From assembly GCA_017472255.1 (NCBI GenBank), contig JAFUQU010000048.1, positions 16,601 to 80,600 of the forward strand: 64,000 bases of DNA, read 5' to 3'. Below, in pieces: positions 48,663 through 58,484 of this stretch. The notes below the pieces were generated by a model. That model did no database searches, was not told the origin of the DNA, and saw nothing but the letters and a program-made list of their open reading frames with translations. Position 1 is the stretch's first letter, and every line of letters starts with the position of its first letter. The position numbers were made by a program, and so were the translations under genes. This DNA is from Clostridia bacterium (GTDB taxonomy: Bacteria; Bacillota; Clostridia; Oscillospirales; CAG-272).

Positions 48663-49961
48663 TCAGTTGAACATCGGCAGATCGGCTTTGTTCGCTTCGA
48701 ACATCTCCTCGGTCATGCGGCGGATTTCAGCCAGACTGCAAACGGCGGCGGTCAGCGGATCGTTGATGATGGCATGATAAATCATCTCGCGATCGCCCGC
48801 AAGGCAGCCTTCCACAGCCAGCTCCTCGCATTGGGCGGTGACGGTGTTCAGCGCCGCGATCTGGCGGGGCAGGTTGCCCACGTGAACCGGCAGCAGACCA
48901 TTCTTCGACGCTACCATCGGAACTTCGACGATGGTGCCCTCGGGCAGGTTGGTAATCAGGCTGGTGTTGGGCACGTTGCCGTTGAACTCGAACAGCTCCC
49001 CGTCGCCCATGACCGCGTTAATGATCGCTGCGGCGTATTCATGACCCCGCGCCAGCGAAATGGTGTCTTTTGCCAGAATGTCCTCCATCTCCTTGTCGCG
49101 CTTGTTGTTGCGGTCGGTGATAATCCGCACAGAGCTTGCGTAGGAGCCAGGGATGTACTGATCGATCAAATCCTGACGCTTGCGGAACCATGCGTTGTAC
49201 TCCGAGTTGTGTCCGCTGGATTCGGTGACAAAGTAGCCCAGACCCTTCATCATCTCGATGCGGACGGCTTCGCTTTTGTAGATTTCGGGGTTCTCGACGG
49301 CTTTGAAAATAGCGGGATAGGCGTCCTCGCCCTTCACCTTGAATTCGTAGAAGAACGCCTGATGGTTCACGCCCGCACACTTGTAGGTCACGTCCTTCAT
49401 GTCCGCGCCGATCCATTTTGTGAGCATAGCGGAAGTACCCTGCACGCTGTGGCAGAGACCGGTGACTTCCACGCCGTGATGGCGCATGAAGCTGGTACAC
49501 ATACACATGGGGTTGGTGTAGTTAAGCACCAGAGCGGCGGGACAAAGCTCCTTGATGTCGTCGCAGATCGCCTTCAAAACCGGCGCGCTGCGCAGGAAGC
49601 GGAAGATGCCCGACGGACCCCGGGTGTCGCCGATGACCACATCCACGCCGTACTTCTTCGGGATGGACAGGTCTTTTTCCCAAGCCTCGATGGTCAGGTC
49701 GTTGCGGATGGTGATCAGCACGCAGTCCGCGTCCTTCAACGCTTCGCGGCGGTCGAAGGTTGCCTCGACGGTGGCGGGATACTTACCCTGATCGATGGTC
49801 TTCTGGATGATTTTGCGGGATGCTTCCATGTACTTCTCGCCCTCGGGCAGATCGACCAGCACAATCCGCGAGTCAGCCAGCGCCGGGAAGGTGAGAATGT
49901 CCCTTGAAATGCCGCGGGTGAAGTTAAAGCTGCCCGCGCCGATGATAACGATTTTTTTCAT
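48663..49961 (-). CDS. GH4-family glycosidase (alpha-galactosidase/alpha-glucosidase type)
   Basis: The 432-residue protein starts with the NAD-binding VVIIGAGSF-like KKIVIIGAGSFNFTRG and has GDTRGPSGIFR, LNYTNPMCM (family Asn), GLCHSVQG (metal Cys and His) and GVNHQAFF (metal His). These are the GH4 marks. GH4 enzymes use NAD+ and Mn2+ and cleave via a redox-elimination route. The Cys-His pair fits the alpha-galacturonidase/alpha-galactosidase/alpha-glucosidase branches. It acts in the cytoplasm. ATG at 49961 has GGAGGT 7 bases upstream. It is divergent from an AraC gene that likely regulates it. Confidence 0.91.
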   Translation of the reverse strand: MKKIVIIGAGSFNFTRGISRDILTFPALADSRIVLVDLPEGEKYMEASRKIIQKTIDQGKYPATVEATFDRREALKDADCVLITIRNDLTIEAWEKDLSIPKKYGVDVVIGDTRGPSGIFRFLRSAPVLKAICDDIKELCPAALVLNYTNPMCMCTSFMRHHGVEVTGLCHSVQGTSAMLTKWIGADMKDVTYKCAGVNHQAFFYEFKVKGEDAYPAIFKAVENPEIYKSEAVRIEMMKGLGYFVTESSGHNSEYNAWFRKRQDLIDQYIPGSYASSVRIITDRNNKRDKEMEDILAKDTISLARGHEYAAAIINAVMGDGELFEFNGNVPNTSLITNLPEGTIVEVPMVASKNGLLPVHVGNLPRQIAALNTVTAQCEELAVEGCLAGDREMIYHAIINDPLTAAVCSLAEIRRMTEEMFEANKADLPMFN

Positions 49962-49993
49962 GTGAGTTACCTCCAATAGAATTCGTTGTCATA

Positions 49994-50022
49994 AGTATAC
50001 ACGATTTCATCGGATTTTGCAA
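49994..50022 (-). promoter_or_regulatory. Promoter of the GH4 gene
   Basis: Minus-strand TTGCAA (50022-50017), a 17-base spacer and TATACT (49999-49994). Confidence 0.75.
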
Positions 50023-50052
50023 TGAGTAGGAGTGACAATTATTTTAGAAATA

Positions 50053-50081
50053 TTGACATCCGGACGAAAATGTGCTATCCT
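50053..50081 (+). promoter_or_regulatory. Promoter of the AraC gene divergent from GH4
   Basis: TTGACA (50053-50058), a 17-base spacer and TATCCT (50076-50081). Confidence 0.75.
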
Positions 50082-50101
50082 ATAGAAAAGGGGGCGGCGA
50101 G

Positions 50102-50899
50102 ATGAACCAATCGGAATACTATTACCTGAATATGACAGAGCGGGACTGCCCGGGCTATTGCACCCAGCTTGCCCGGGAGCTGACCGACGGAAGCTATCGC
50201 TGGCGCAAGGTGAACCTTCCGCGGCATATGATCGATTATGTTGTCCGTGGGAGCGGCTTCATCGAATATCGGGGCGAGACACGGCGTGTGCGCGCGGGCG
50301 ACCTGATTTACATTCGACGGGGCGCGGACGTTTACTATTACGCCGACCCGGACGACCCTTACGAAAAATACTGGATGGGAATGCAGGGCCGGCTGATCGA
50401 CGATATGGCGGCGGATTTTTTTGGCAGCCGGGAACTGGTCATCGCCACCGGCGAGAACGCTTCGGCGCTGCGGCAGCTCATCACCCAGACCAAGCTGGAC
50501 GGCATGACGGACGAGAGCCTGCTTCACTGCGTGCTGTCGCTTTTTGTGCGGCTGGCAGCCGCCGAAAGCAGCCGTCAGGACGGGCTTGCCGGGGAAATTC
50601 GCGCCCACATCGACACCCACATCGGCGACCGGGACACGCTGGACGACATCGCCGAACGCTTCCACATCTCCAAGCGGCATATGATCCGCCTGTTCAAGGA
50701 GCGATACAATCAGACGCCCGGCGCTTACCGAAGCGAGGCGCGGCTGATTTCCGCCACCCATTATCTGGCGGAGACCACGCTGTCCATCGGCGAAATCGCG
50801 TCGATTCTGGGCTTCTGCGACCAGAGCTTTTTCTCAACCGCCTTCAAAAAGCGGTTCGGCGTCTATCCGCTGGCATACCGCGCCAGCAATAGCTTATAA
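50102..50899 (+). CDS. AraC-family regulator (probably of the GH4 gene)
   Basis: The 265-residue protein has an N-terminal cupin (FIEYRGETRRVRAGDLIYIR) and a C-terminal double helix-turn-helix (DIAERFHISKRHMIRLFKER and EIASILGFCDQSFFSTAFKK, ending FGVYPLAYRA). GGGGG lies 8 bases before the ATG at 50102. It is divergent from the GH4 gene, 140 bases apart, which suggests sugar-dependent control. Its 3' end overlaps that of addA by 6 bases, convergently. Confidence 0.88.
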   Translation: MNQSEYYYLNMTERDCPGYCTQLARELTDGSYRWRKVNLPRHMIDYVVRGSGFIEYRGETRRVRAGDLIYIRRGADVYYYADPDDPYEKYWMGMQGRLIDDMAADFFGSRELVIATGENASALRQLITQTKLDGMTDESLLHCVLSLFVRLAAAESSRQDGLAGEIRAHIDTHIGDRDTLDDIAERFHISKRHMIRLFKERYNQTPGAYRSEARLISATHYLAETTLSIGEIASILGFCDQSFFSTAFKKRFGVYPLAYRASNSL

Positions 50900-53800
50900 T
50901 TCCACCGCGTCTCCCAGCCCGAACGACCAGATTAGCGTTCGGGCAACTTTTTTCGCCGCGATTTTTTCACAGGCTGTGCGGTAATATTCCAGCTGGCGGC
51001 GGTGACGGTCGAGCAGCATGGCTTCGGCGGCGGCGCGGTCAAGGTCGCGGGGGATGAAGTCGGTTTTGTAGTCCAGCAGCGTGATGCTGCCGTCCGCGTT
51101 CTCAAAGAAGCAGTCGATTACTCCTTGAACCAACACCGTCTCGCCCGCCAGCTCCGCCGCAAGGGATGGGTCGGCGGTAAATTCGGCGGCGGGCAGCTTC
51201 ACGTTGAAGCGATGCTCGCGGTACACATGGGGCGACGCGCAGATTTCGGCGAAAAGCGGGCTTGCGAAGAAGCGTTCCAGCGCCTTACGATTGACCAGCG
51301 ACGCGGCGCGCGGGGTCAGATAGTGCTGTTCACCCAGCCGCGCCGCCTCATCCGCCACCAGCGCCGACAGCGTGCGTTCCGGATGAGCGAAGCGGGCGAA
51401 GTCGCAGAACTGCATAAACAGGTGGGTGGCGGTGCCCCGTTCCGCCGCAGAAGCGGCTTCGTCGGCGGTATCGGACAAAAAGAGCGGGCGCTTCCCATCG
51501 AAGGAGAAGGCGGGCGTGTCCGGGTCGGGCAGATGCGCCGAATCGTCGTCCTCGTCAAGAACGGTGGGGTTCAATTGAGACACCGACAGCTTGGCGGGCA
51601 GCTTCGATGCGTGGGCGCGGGGATAGACGAAGGCGAACCGCTCCCGCACCAGCTCGTCCGGCGTCGAAACGGGCAAGGATTGCCCGGGCAAATCTTGCTC
51701 GGGGTCGGGCGTCTGTATGGCAGAGGGAACGTCCGACTGCGGTTCAGCGATTTCGATGGTGTGGCAGGCGTCCCCCTCGTGAGCGGCGAGGGCGGTGAGA
51801 ATCCAGCGCATATAGCCGTTGTTTTTCAGAATCACCCGGCGGGAAAGGCGCTGCGCATCGGCGCGGCAGGCTTCCAGAAGTTCGTCGGGATCGCTGACGG
51901 CGGCGGTCATGTACAGCCGTTCCCGGGCGCGGGACATGGCGACGTACAGAATGCGCATTTCCTCCTCAAGCTGACGATCGGCGAGACGGCGGACGATGGC
52001 CTGCCGCACCGGCGTGTCATAGCGGGCGAACCCGGTGGAATCGGACAGCTTCAGCGCCGCGCCCAGACTTCGCTCGACGACCACGTTGGCGCGCAGATCG
52101 CTGTCGTTGAACTTATTACCGCAGCCGCATACAAATACCACCGGAAATTCCAGTCCTTTGGATTGATGGATGGTCATCAGCTTCACCGTGTCGCTGGATT
52201 CGTCCGTGACCTTGGCGTTTTCCAGCTTGGCCTTTTCGTCCAGAATGTCGGTGAGGTAGCGGATGAAGTTGTACAGCCCCTTGAAGGACGAGCCTTCGAA
52301 CCGGCGGGCGTACTCGTAGAGCAGCATCAAATTGCCGCGGCGGACACGTCCGTCAGAACCGCCGTAGACCAGCGAGAGCAGGTCGGTGTCGGTGTAAAGG
52401 TACCAGATCAGCTGATCCACCGGCATCCCTTCGGCGCGGCGGCGGTAAGCGTCCAGCTTATCGAGGAAGGAACGACATTTGTCTGACAATTCGCCGGATT
52501 TCGAAGCGCAGGTTCGCAGCGCGTCGTAGAGACAGCCGTCCGCCTGCACCCGGCGGATGGCAATCAGCTCGTCCAGCGTAAAGCCGAACAGCGGGCTTTT
52601 CAACGCGCCCGCCAGATAGATGTCCCGGGTGGGATTGTCGATAATTTCCAGTAGGCAGAGAGCCAGCAGCACCTCGGCGTTCTCGAAGAAATCGCCTTCC
52701 ACGTTGTTGTAGCAGGGAATGTCCGCCCCGGTCAGCGCTTCCTCAAAATCGGCGGCCATCCCCTTGGCGGAACGCATCAGAATGGCGATATCCGACGGTT
52801 TGATGGGATTTCCGTCGTCCTTTTTTCCCTCGGTCAGCAGGCGTTTGATTTCCGCGGCAACCCACGAAGCCTCGTCGGGGCAGGAGTGCTCCGATTCGTC
52901 TTCGTCGTCGCTTTCCTTCGGGATGAGCACCACCCGCACCGGTTCTCCCGATTCCTTGCCGAGCTTGGAATGCACCAGCTTGTCCTCCTCATAGAAGGGC
53001 ATATCCCCGGTGCTGTGGGTGAATAGGCAGGCGGACACCAGATTAGTGAAATCAATAACCGGCGAATCACAGCGGAAATTGTCAGACAAAAAGATGGTCG
53101 CGCCCTGACCGGGACGAAGCTCGGGATCGTCCGTCCGCCCGAACTCCGAGCGATAGCGGGAGAAGATGGCGGGCTGCGCGCCCCGGAAGGCGTAGATCGA
53201 CTGCTTGATGTCGCCCACCATAAAGCGGTTCGTCCCGTTCGATATGGACGCGAAAATCGCGTCCTGAAGCTCGTTCACGTCCTGATACTCGTCGATGCAG
53301 ATTTCGTCGAACTGCGCCGCCGTGGTGCGCGCGATGTCGGTGGGCAAGCCGTCCGCGCCGATGAGCAGCCCGGCGGCAAGGCGCTCCAGATCGTTGAAGT
53401 CCACCAGCGAACGGCGGCGCTTCTCGGCGGTGAAGCGGCTTCTGAAGGCGGCGAGCAGCGTGTGCAGCTTTCGAAGGGCGGCGGCGGTGTCCAGCTGATT
53501 CCGTCGAATCTGATCGGGCGTCAGCGAGAAGAAGCGGGCGGACAGCTTCCGGCGGGATTCGTGGAAGGCAGAGCGCGCGGTTTTGGCGTCCTCGACGTCC
53601 TCGGAAAGCACGGCGTTTCGAATTACGCCCAGACGCGGGGGGGCGTACTCGCTGACATGGCGGGAAAGCCCGGCGTAATCCCGGGCGTCGCAGAAACGGC
53701 AGGCGTCCTCGATGAAGTCGATGTCAGCCTGAAAGGCGGGCAGATAGGCTTTAGTCAGCTTCGCGTCGGACATCAGCTCGGGCAGAATGTCCCGGAAAAG

Positions 53801-54496
53801 CGCCAGCGGCTCGGTGAGCTGTCCGCGAACCAGCTCGAGAATTTCCATGCCGCAGCGGCTTTCAGCGAAGTCGCGGTCGGCGTCTTCGGTCAATTCGTCG
53901 GCGAAGGACGTCAGGAACGCGATGGATTCCCGATACGAGGAAAAGGTTTCGTCCAGATCCAGAAAAATGTCCGCCAGCCCGTCGTCGGATTTTGTGCCGA
54001 CAAAGCCGTCGGCGAAGTCTTCGAAGCCTTCGATGTCGGTGATGGCGCCGCTAAAATAATCCTCCAGCAGCTCGTTCATCAGGCTCTTTCGCAGCAGCTT
54101 GATTTCCGCGTCGTCGGCGATGCGGAAATCGGCGGGCAGCCCGGCTTCGGTGGGATTGGCACGCAGCAGATCGAGGCAGAAGCTGTGAATCGTGCAGATT
54201 TTCGCCCGGTCAAGCTGCAAAAGCTGGCGGGACAGCCGTTTGTTGGATGGATCAAGGGCCAGCGCGTCGGTGAGCGCGGCGGAAATCCGCTCCTTCAATT
54301 CAGCCGCCGCCGCTTTGGTGAAGGTAACGATCAGCATTCGGGTGATTTCGCCGGGGTTTGCGTCGTCGGTCAGGCGGCGGATAATCCGCTCGGTGAGGAC
54401 GGCGGTTTTGCCCGAGCCTGCGCCCGCCGACACCAACAGGTCGCGCCCCGACCCGGTAATGGCGGCAAGCTGGGATTTTGTCCAGTTTCTTGACAT
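50894..54496 (-). CDS. addA: ATP-dependent helicase-nuclease subunit AddA
   Basis: The 1200-residue protein is a UvrD/Rep-type superfamily-1A helicase fused to a RecB-like nuclease. Walker A is VSAGAGSGKTAV (residues 22-33), Walker B region ICIDEYQDVNELQ, motif III MVGDIKQSIYAFRGA, motif V TIHQSKGLEFPVVFVC, motif VI LYVAMSRARERLY. The C-terminal nuclease has GVIDCFFENADG then LLDYKTDF (Asp-Lys) near 1135-1160. With AddB it resects double-strand ends up to a Chi site for RecA. AAGGAG lies 5 bases before the ATG. It follows addB by 12 bases. Confidence 0.96.
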   Translation of the reverse strand: MSRNWTKSQLAAITGSGRDLLVSAGAGSGKTAVLTERIIRRLTDDANPGEITRMLIVTFTKAAAAELKERISAALTDALALDPSNKRLSRQLLQLDRAKICTIHSFCLDLLRANPTEAGLPADFRIADDAEIKLLRKSLMNELLEDYFSGAITDIEGFEDFADGFVGTKSDDGLADIFLDLDETFSSYRESIAFLTSFADELTEDADRDFAESRCGMEILELVRGQLTEPLALFRDILPELMSDAKLTKAYLPAFQADIDFIEDACRFCDARDYAGLSRHVSEYAPPRLGVIRNAVLSEDVEDAKTARSAFHESRRKLSARFFSLTPDQIRRNQLDTAAALRKLHTLLAAFRSRFTAEKRRRSLVDFNDLERLAAGLLIGADGLPTDIARTTAAQFDEICIDEYQDVNELQDAIFASISNGTNRFMVGDIKQSIYAFRGAQPAIFSRYRSEFGRTDDPELRPGQGATIFLSDNFRCDSPVIDFTNLVSACLFTHSTGDMPFYEEDKLVHSKLGKESGEPVRVVLIPKESDDEDESEHSCPDEASWVAAEIKRLLTEGKKDDGNPIKPSDIAILMRSAKGMAADFEEALTGADIPCYNNVEGDFFENAEVLLALCLLEIIDNPTRDIYLAGALKSPLFGFTLDELIAIRRVQADGCLYDALRTCASKSGELSDKCRSFLDKLDAYRRRAEGMPVDQLIWYLYTDTDLLSLVYGGSDGRVRRGNLMLLYEYARRFEGSSFKGLYNFIRYLTDILDEKAKLENAKVTDESSDTVKLMTIHQSKGLEFPVVFVCGCGNKFNDSDLRANVVVERSLGAALKLSDSTGFARYDTPVRQAIVRRLADRQLEEEMRILYVAMSRARERLYMTAAVSDPDELLEACRADAQRLSRRVILKNNGYMRWILTALAAHEGDACHTIEIAEPQSDVPSAIQTPDPEQDLPGQSLPVSTPDELVRERFAFVYPRAHASKLPAKLSVSQLNPTVLDEDDDSAHLPDPDTPAFSFDGKRPLFLSDTADEAASAAERGTATHLFMQFCDFARFAHPERTLSALVADEAARLGEQHYLTPRAASLVNRKALERFFASPLFAEICASPHVYREHRFNVKLPAAEFTADPSLAAELAGETVLVQGVIDCFFENADGSITLLDYKTDFIPRDLDRAAAEAMLLDRHRRQLEYYRTACEKIAAKKVARTLIWSFGLGDAVEL

Positions 54497-54508
54497 ACGT
54501 ACTCCTTG

Positions 54509-57500
54509 TTATCGGTCGGATTTCCGACATATGGGTTTCATCTTACAATATTTGCAGGCGTCGTGGGCTTTGGTGCGCATGGGTCTGGCGGAAGCGTTGC
54601 CCCGCTTGATTTCCAGCCCGATTTCGCGCACCGTGTCCTCGATGGAATGCAGCAGACCGCCGAAATCCTCCAGCGAGCGCAGGGCATCTGATTTTGAAAA
54701 GCTGCCGTCCTTCTTGACTTTGATGGGCAGATACCGCCCGGACAGCTCCCGCTCCATGGCGCGCAGCACGTCGCCGTCGTCCAGCAGAAGCCCCCGCCGG
54801 GACAACTTGTCCGAAACCATCCGCTCCACCTCGTCGGGGGAAGCCTCAGCGTCCAGCGTTACCGTGGGTACATGGGCGGGGAAGTAGAGCACGCCGGCGG
54901 GCAGAATTTCGCTGCCTTCGGGCACATGGAGGGCGCTGCCCGGCTTTGAGCCGTTCTTCCAAAGCGAAAAGAGGTAGAGCAGCATCTGCAAATCCAGCCC
55001 CAGCGCTATGTCTTCCATGGAAAAATCCTTGCTTCCGGTTTTGTAGTCCACCACGCGCACGTAAAACTTTCCATCTTTGGTCAGCGTGTCCACTCGGTCA
55101 GCGATGCCGTAAATGTAGGCGGAGGAACCGTCGTGAAGATCAATTTCCAGCGGGTCAACGGCGGCTTCGTCCGGCGCGGAGAAGCGGATGGGAAGCTCAA
55201 AAAAGGCGGGGGTGAAGCTGCTCTGGCTGAATTCATCCGCCAGATTGCGGCAGAGAAGCCGGGAGGAACGCTTCAGCCGGGCGAACAGGTGATTCAGGCG
55301 GCTGCCCGTGAATTCGGGGGAGATGCGGCAGATGTCGGTCATGTAGCTGGAAACGATTTCCTCCACCATTCGGTCGAGGGCTTCGTCGGTCAGCTCGCCA
55401 GGCTCGGCGCGGGCGACGAACATCTCCAGAATATGGTGGACGAAGGTGCCGATGTCGGCGGCGTCGAAACGGGCGGGCTTGTTTTCGTTCAGCTTGAGGA
55501 CGTACTTGCAGAAATAGGAAAAATGACAGAGAACATAGGCGTCCAGCCGCGATTGGGTCAGCGCCAGATCGCCCCCCGCGATGAGACGGCTGGTTTCGGC
55601 GTTCAGCTGAACGTCCCCTTGGGTCAGCGGAATATCCAGCTTTGCCAGCCGGGCAGACAGGTTGGAATCCTCCGCCGCGTATCGCCGAAGCGCTTCGCCC
55701 AGCGGTGTGCCGGAAGTCTCTGCCAGCAATTCCATCAGCGTGGCGGGATGCAGACGCTCGCTGGCGGGCAGCGACCCAAAATCGAGGGTTGCCAGCTTCG
55801 GAAAGAGACTGCGCAGCCGGGTTACGCCCAGCGACGGCTTCATGGAATGCCCGGACAGATCGGCGCGGGACCAGAGCAGCGTTACCGAGTCGGTGGCGGA
55901 GCTTAGCGCCCGATAGAAGGTGAAGCGTTCGTCGGCGGCACGATAATCGCCGCCCCCCGCCAGCTCCAGTCCCACGGAAGCCAGCGCGGCGCGTTCGTCA
56001 TCGCTGAAAATGCTGTCGCCGGAGGGAGCCAGCGGGAAGATGCCCTCGTTGACGCCGAGGACGTAAACATGACGCCCGGTGGCGCGCAGCAGCGACGCAT
56101 CGCCCACCGTCACCTCGTCGATGGTGGAGGGGATGCGCCCGATGTCGATGTTGGCGAAAAGCAGGTGCAGCAGCTTGACGTACAGCTCGACGTCGCATTC
56201 CAGCGACGGAACCGTGGCGCAAAGCTTGTCCAGCGCGTCGATGAGCAGAGACCAGAGCTGCGCCAGTTCGTCCGCCTCCGCCGGATTCTCATGGCGGAGG
56301 GCTTCCGCCTGCGCGGTCAGCTTCGCCGGAATCTCCAGCGCCAGCAGGAAGGCGTACAGCGCCTCCGAAAAGCTGCGCACCGTCTTCGCAGATGCCAACG
56401 CCTCGTGGAACTTGTGCAGCGGCGCGGCAATCCGGGCTCGGATTTCGTTGAGCCGGGTCAGCTCGGCGGCGGATTTTTCGGTCATTTCGGCGGTGAAGCC
56501 CAGCGGATTCATCCGCCATTCCACAAACCACATTCCGCCGCGGACACTCCAGGCTTCGGCGTAATTTTCCACGGCGAGGATTTCGTCCCCGTCCAGCGGA
56601 AGCAGACCGGTCTTCAGGTAAGAGATCATGTCGGCGGTGCGGATGCCGCTGGCTGGCATGGACAGCGCGGCGAGAATCAGCTTGATCAGCGGCTTGGCGG
56701 TGATGTCCGTGCGGCGGGAGAGGAAGTGCGGGATGCCGTATTTTTCCAGCATCACGTCGATGATGCCGTCGTAGCGTTCCAATCCCCGGGTTGTGATGGT
56801 GAAATCCCGCCAGGACGCGCCTTCCCGCACCCGGCGGCTGATGTCGATGGCGACAGCTTCGCACTCGGCGAACAGGTTGGGGCATTCGATCAGTGAAATA
56901 TGCCCGGGAATTTCGTTGAAGCCGTCTTCCCGCCGGAGGTTCAGCGACCAGAGATTCTGCTCGAGAAAGCGAAGATCGTCATGCTTCGCCCGATGATTGC
57001 CCCGCAGAAGCGTTTCGTCGAACGGACAACCGATCCGGGCGGCGATTCGCTTGATGCGGGCGGTGGTGTCCAGCAGGTTGACGAACAGCTCGTCGGAGCT
57101 GTTGTCGTGGCAAAGGGCAATGGTGACATTCTCCGCCTGCGCCATAATCTGCCCGATCAGCGCGAATTCCTGGGGCGTGAAGCCGTTGTAGGAATCGAGA
57201 TAGACGTCCGAGCCGGCGAAGAAGCTGTGATTTTGCAGGAGCGCGGCGGCTTTGGTCAGGTCGTCGGAAGCGTCGTCCCGCGATTCGCGGACGAGGGCTA
57301 TGTAGTTGGCGTAGATCAGCGACAGGTCGGACAGCTTGTCCGCCAGAGCGGGCTGGCTCCCGCCCAGTTTCTTCATGGACGCTTCCAGCGCCTGGGGGGT
57401 GACGCAGTACGCTTTGCACTCGCTGACGGCGGAGAGAAGGGTCTGCACCATGGACAAATCCCGCTGTCCCGGCGTCCAGCGGCGAAGCATGGGGGCAAGT

Positions 57501-57793
57501 TCGTTCAGCGCCTGCCACATGAGCAGCGAACGACCGCTTTTGGTGATGTAATTGTAGGAAAGCCCGCCGTACTCACGGAAAAGCCGGTTGCACAGCCGCT
57601 TGAAATTGAGCACCTCCAGCCCGAGCTGAGGGCGGTCGCCCAGCAGATCGGCCATACGCTGTTCGGCGTCCACCGCCTGCTGTTCGGGAACGAGCAGGAA
57701 GGTGCGCCGTCCGGCGGCAAGGCTTTCGGAGGCCCGCTGGCAGACGAGGGGGGTTTTGCCGCTTCCGGCGCGGCCATAGATGAAGTGCAGCAT
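54509..57793 (-). CDS. addB: ATP-dependent nuclease subunit AddB
   Basis: The 1094-residue protein starts with YGRAGSGKTPLVCQRASES (Walker A at 8-15). A RecB-type nuclease lies near the C-terminus (VVDYKTGSKDFSMED). The iron-sulfur cage has an early cysteine near 765-770 (YVLCHFSYFC) and C1080-x2-C1083-x5-C1089 at the end, the AddB spacing. Together with AddA it forms the end-resection complex. The ATG lies 4 bases after GAGGT. A small membrane protein gene precedes it by 8 bases in the same operon. Confidence 0.95.
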   Translation of the reverse strand: MLHFIYGRAGSGKTPLVCQRASESLAAGRRTFLLVPEQQAVDAEQRMADLLGDRPQLGLEVLNFKRLCNRLFREYGGLSYNYITKSGRSLLMWQALNELAPMLRRWTPGQRDLSMVQTLLSAVSECKAYCVTPQALEASMKKLGGSQPALADKLSDLSLIYANYIALVRESRDDASDDLTKAAALLQNHSFFAGSDVYLDSYNGFTPQEFALIGQIMAQAENVTIALCHDNSSDELFVNLLDTTARIKRIAARIGCPFDETLLRGNHRAKHDDLRFLEQNLWSLNLRREDGFNEIPGHISLIECPNLFAECEAVAIDISRRVREGASWRDFTITTRGLERYDGIIDVMLEKYGIPHFLSRRTDITAKPLIKLILAALSMPASGIRTADMISYLKTGLLPLDGDEILAVENYAEAWSVRGGMWFVEWRMNPLGFTAEMTEKSAAELTRLNEIRARIAAPLHKFHEALASAKTVRSFSEALYAFLLALEIPAKLTAQAEALRHENPAEADELAQLWSLLIDALDKLCATVPSLECDVELYVKLLHLLFANIDIGRIPSTIDEVTVGDASLLRATGRHVYVLGVNEGIFPLAPSGDSIFSDDERAALASVGLELAGGGDYRAADERFTFYRALSSATDSVTLLWSRADLSGHSMKPSLGVTRLRSLFPKLATLDFGSLPASERLHPATLMELLAETSGTPLGEALRRYAAEDSNLSARLAKLDIPLTQGDVQLNAETSRLIAGGDLALTQSRLDAYVLCHFSYFCKYVLKLNENKPARFDAADIGTFVHHILEMFVARAEPGELTDEALDRMVEEIVSSYMTDICRISPEFTGSRLNHLFARLKRSSRLLCRNLADEFSQSSFTPAFFELPIRFSAPDEAAVDPLEIDLHDGSSAYIYGIADRVDTLTKDGKFYVRVVDYKTGSKDFSMEDIALGLDLQMLLYLFSLWKNGSKPGSALHVPEGSEILPAGVLYFPAHVPTVTLDAEASPDEVERMVSDKLSRRGLLLDDGDVLRAMERELSGRYLPIKVKKDGSFSKSDALRSLEDFGGLLHSIEDTVREIGLEIKRGNASARPMRTKAHDACKYCKMKPICRKSDR

Positions 57794-57800
57794 AAATACC

Positions 57801-58304
57801 TCAAAATATATAAATCATGCGCTGGGGCATTTTGTCAAAATACCGTTTGCGCAGTCGGATGAAAAAGGAACGTCGGATGTAATACACGCCGTCCCGCTGC
57901 TGCATGGTCAGAAACCGATGCCGCAGACTGTCGGTCACGACGAAGACGCAGCCGTCCAGTCCCAGCCGGATGCCGCCTTCGGCAAAAAAGACGATCACCC
58001 GGTCGCCCAGCGTCAGGCTATGGAGCTTCCGGTTCCCGTCGATATAGGCCGCCAGCGCCAGTCCTCCCGCCACAGCAAGCAGTGCGGGGAGAAGAATCAG
58101 CAGCAGCGCGGCGGCGGTCAGCAGCATGGCGCTGGTTTCGATGACAGCCACAGCCGCCGCGATCCATTTGAGCAGCCGCGTGATGAACAGAAAGCGGCGG
58201 GAATAGGCGGCAATTCGTTCAGTGGCGCTCCACAGGGATGTTGCGCGCAGCCGGTCGTAAAGATATGTGATGTAGGAATGCTTTGTGAGAATTGTGGGAA
58301 GCAT
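57801..58304 (-). CDS. Small membrane protein leading the addBA operon
   Basis: The 167-residue protein has one long or two short hydrophobic segments (about residues 45-88) and then a soluble beta-rich part (SLTLGDRVIVFFAEGGIRLG, CVFVVTDSLRHRFLTMQQRD) that looks like a bacterial PH-like (bPH2) domain. It ends RMIYIF. ATG at 58304 is preferred: a GTG at 58316 would fall almost at the transcription start. Only GGTG serves as ribosome site. It is 8 bases before addB. Function unknown. Confidence 0.72.
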   Translation of the reverse strand: MLPTILTKHSYITYLYDRLRATSLWSATERIAAYSRRFLFITRLLKWIAAAVAVIETSAMLLTAAALLLILLPALLAVAGGLALAAYIDGNRKLHSLTLGDRVIVFFAEGGIRLGLDGCVFVVTDSLRHRFLTMQQRDGVYYIRRSFFIRLRKRYFDKMPQRMIYIF

Positions 58305-58322
58305 ATTGATCACCACAATTAT

Positions 58323-58351
58323 ATTATAACAGAATCGGCGCGTTCATACAA
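58323..58351 (-). promoter_or_regulatory. Promoter of the membrane protein-addB-addA operon
   Basis: Minus-strand TTGTAT (58351-58346), a 17-base spacer and TATAAT (58328-58323). The leader to the ATG is only about 12 bases. Confidence 0.75.
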
Positions 58352-58371
58352 GAGAATTCACGAAAAATATC

Positions 58372-58400
58372 TTTACAAGCGATGAAAAATATAGTATAAT
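58372..58400 (+). promoter_or_regulatory. Promoter of the ParE-like gene
   Basis: TTTACA (58372-58377), a 17-base spacer and TATAAT (58395-58400). It gives a leader of about 150 bases containing the hairpin at 58485-58536. Confidence 0.8.
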
Positions 58401-58484
58401 ATAAGTAACGAACAAATTTGAACTCGTGAGCGCCCTGTCCGCAAATAAAATAAGTATTAAAGTTTTGGTCGGAAAGGGTAGGGG

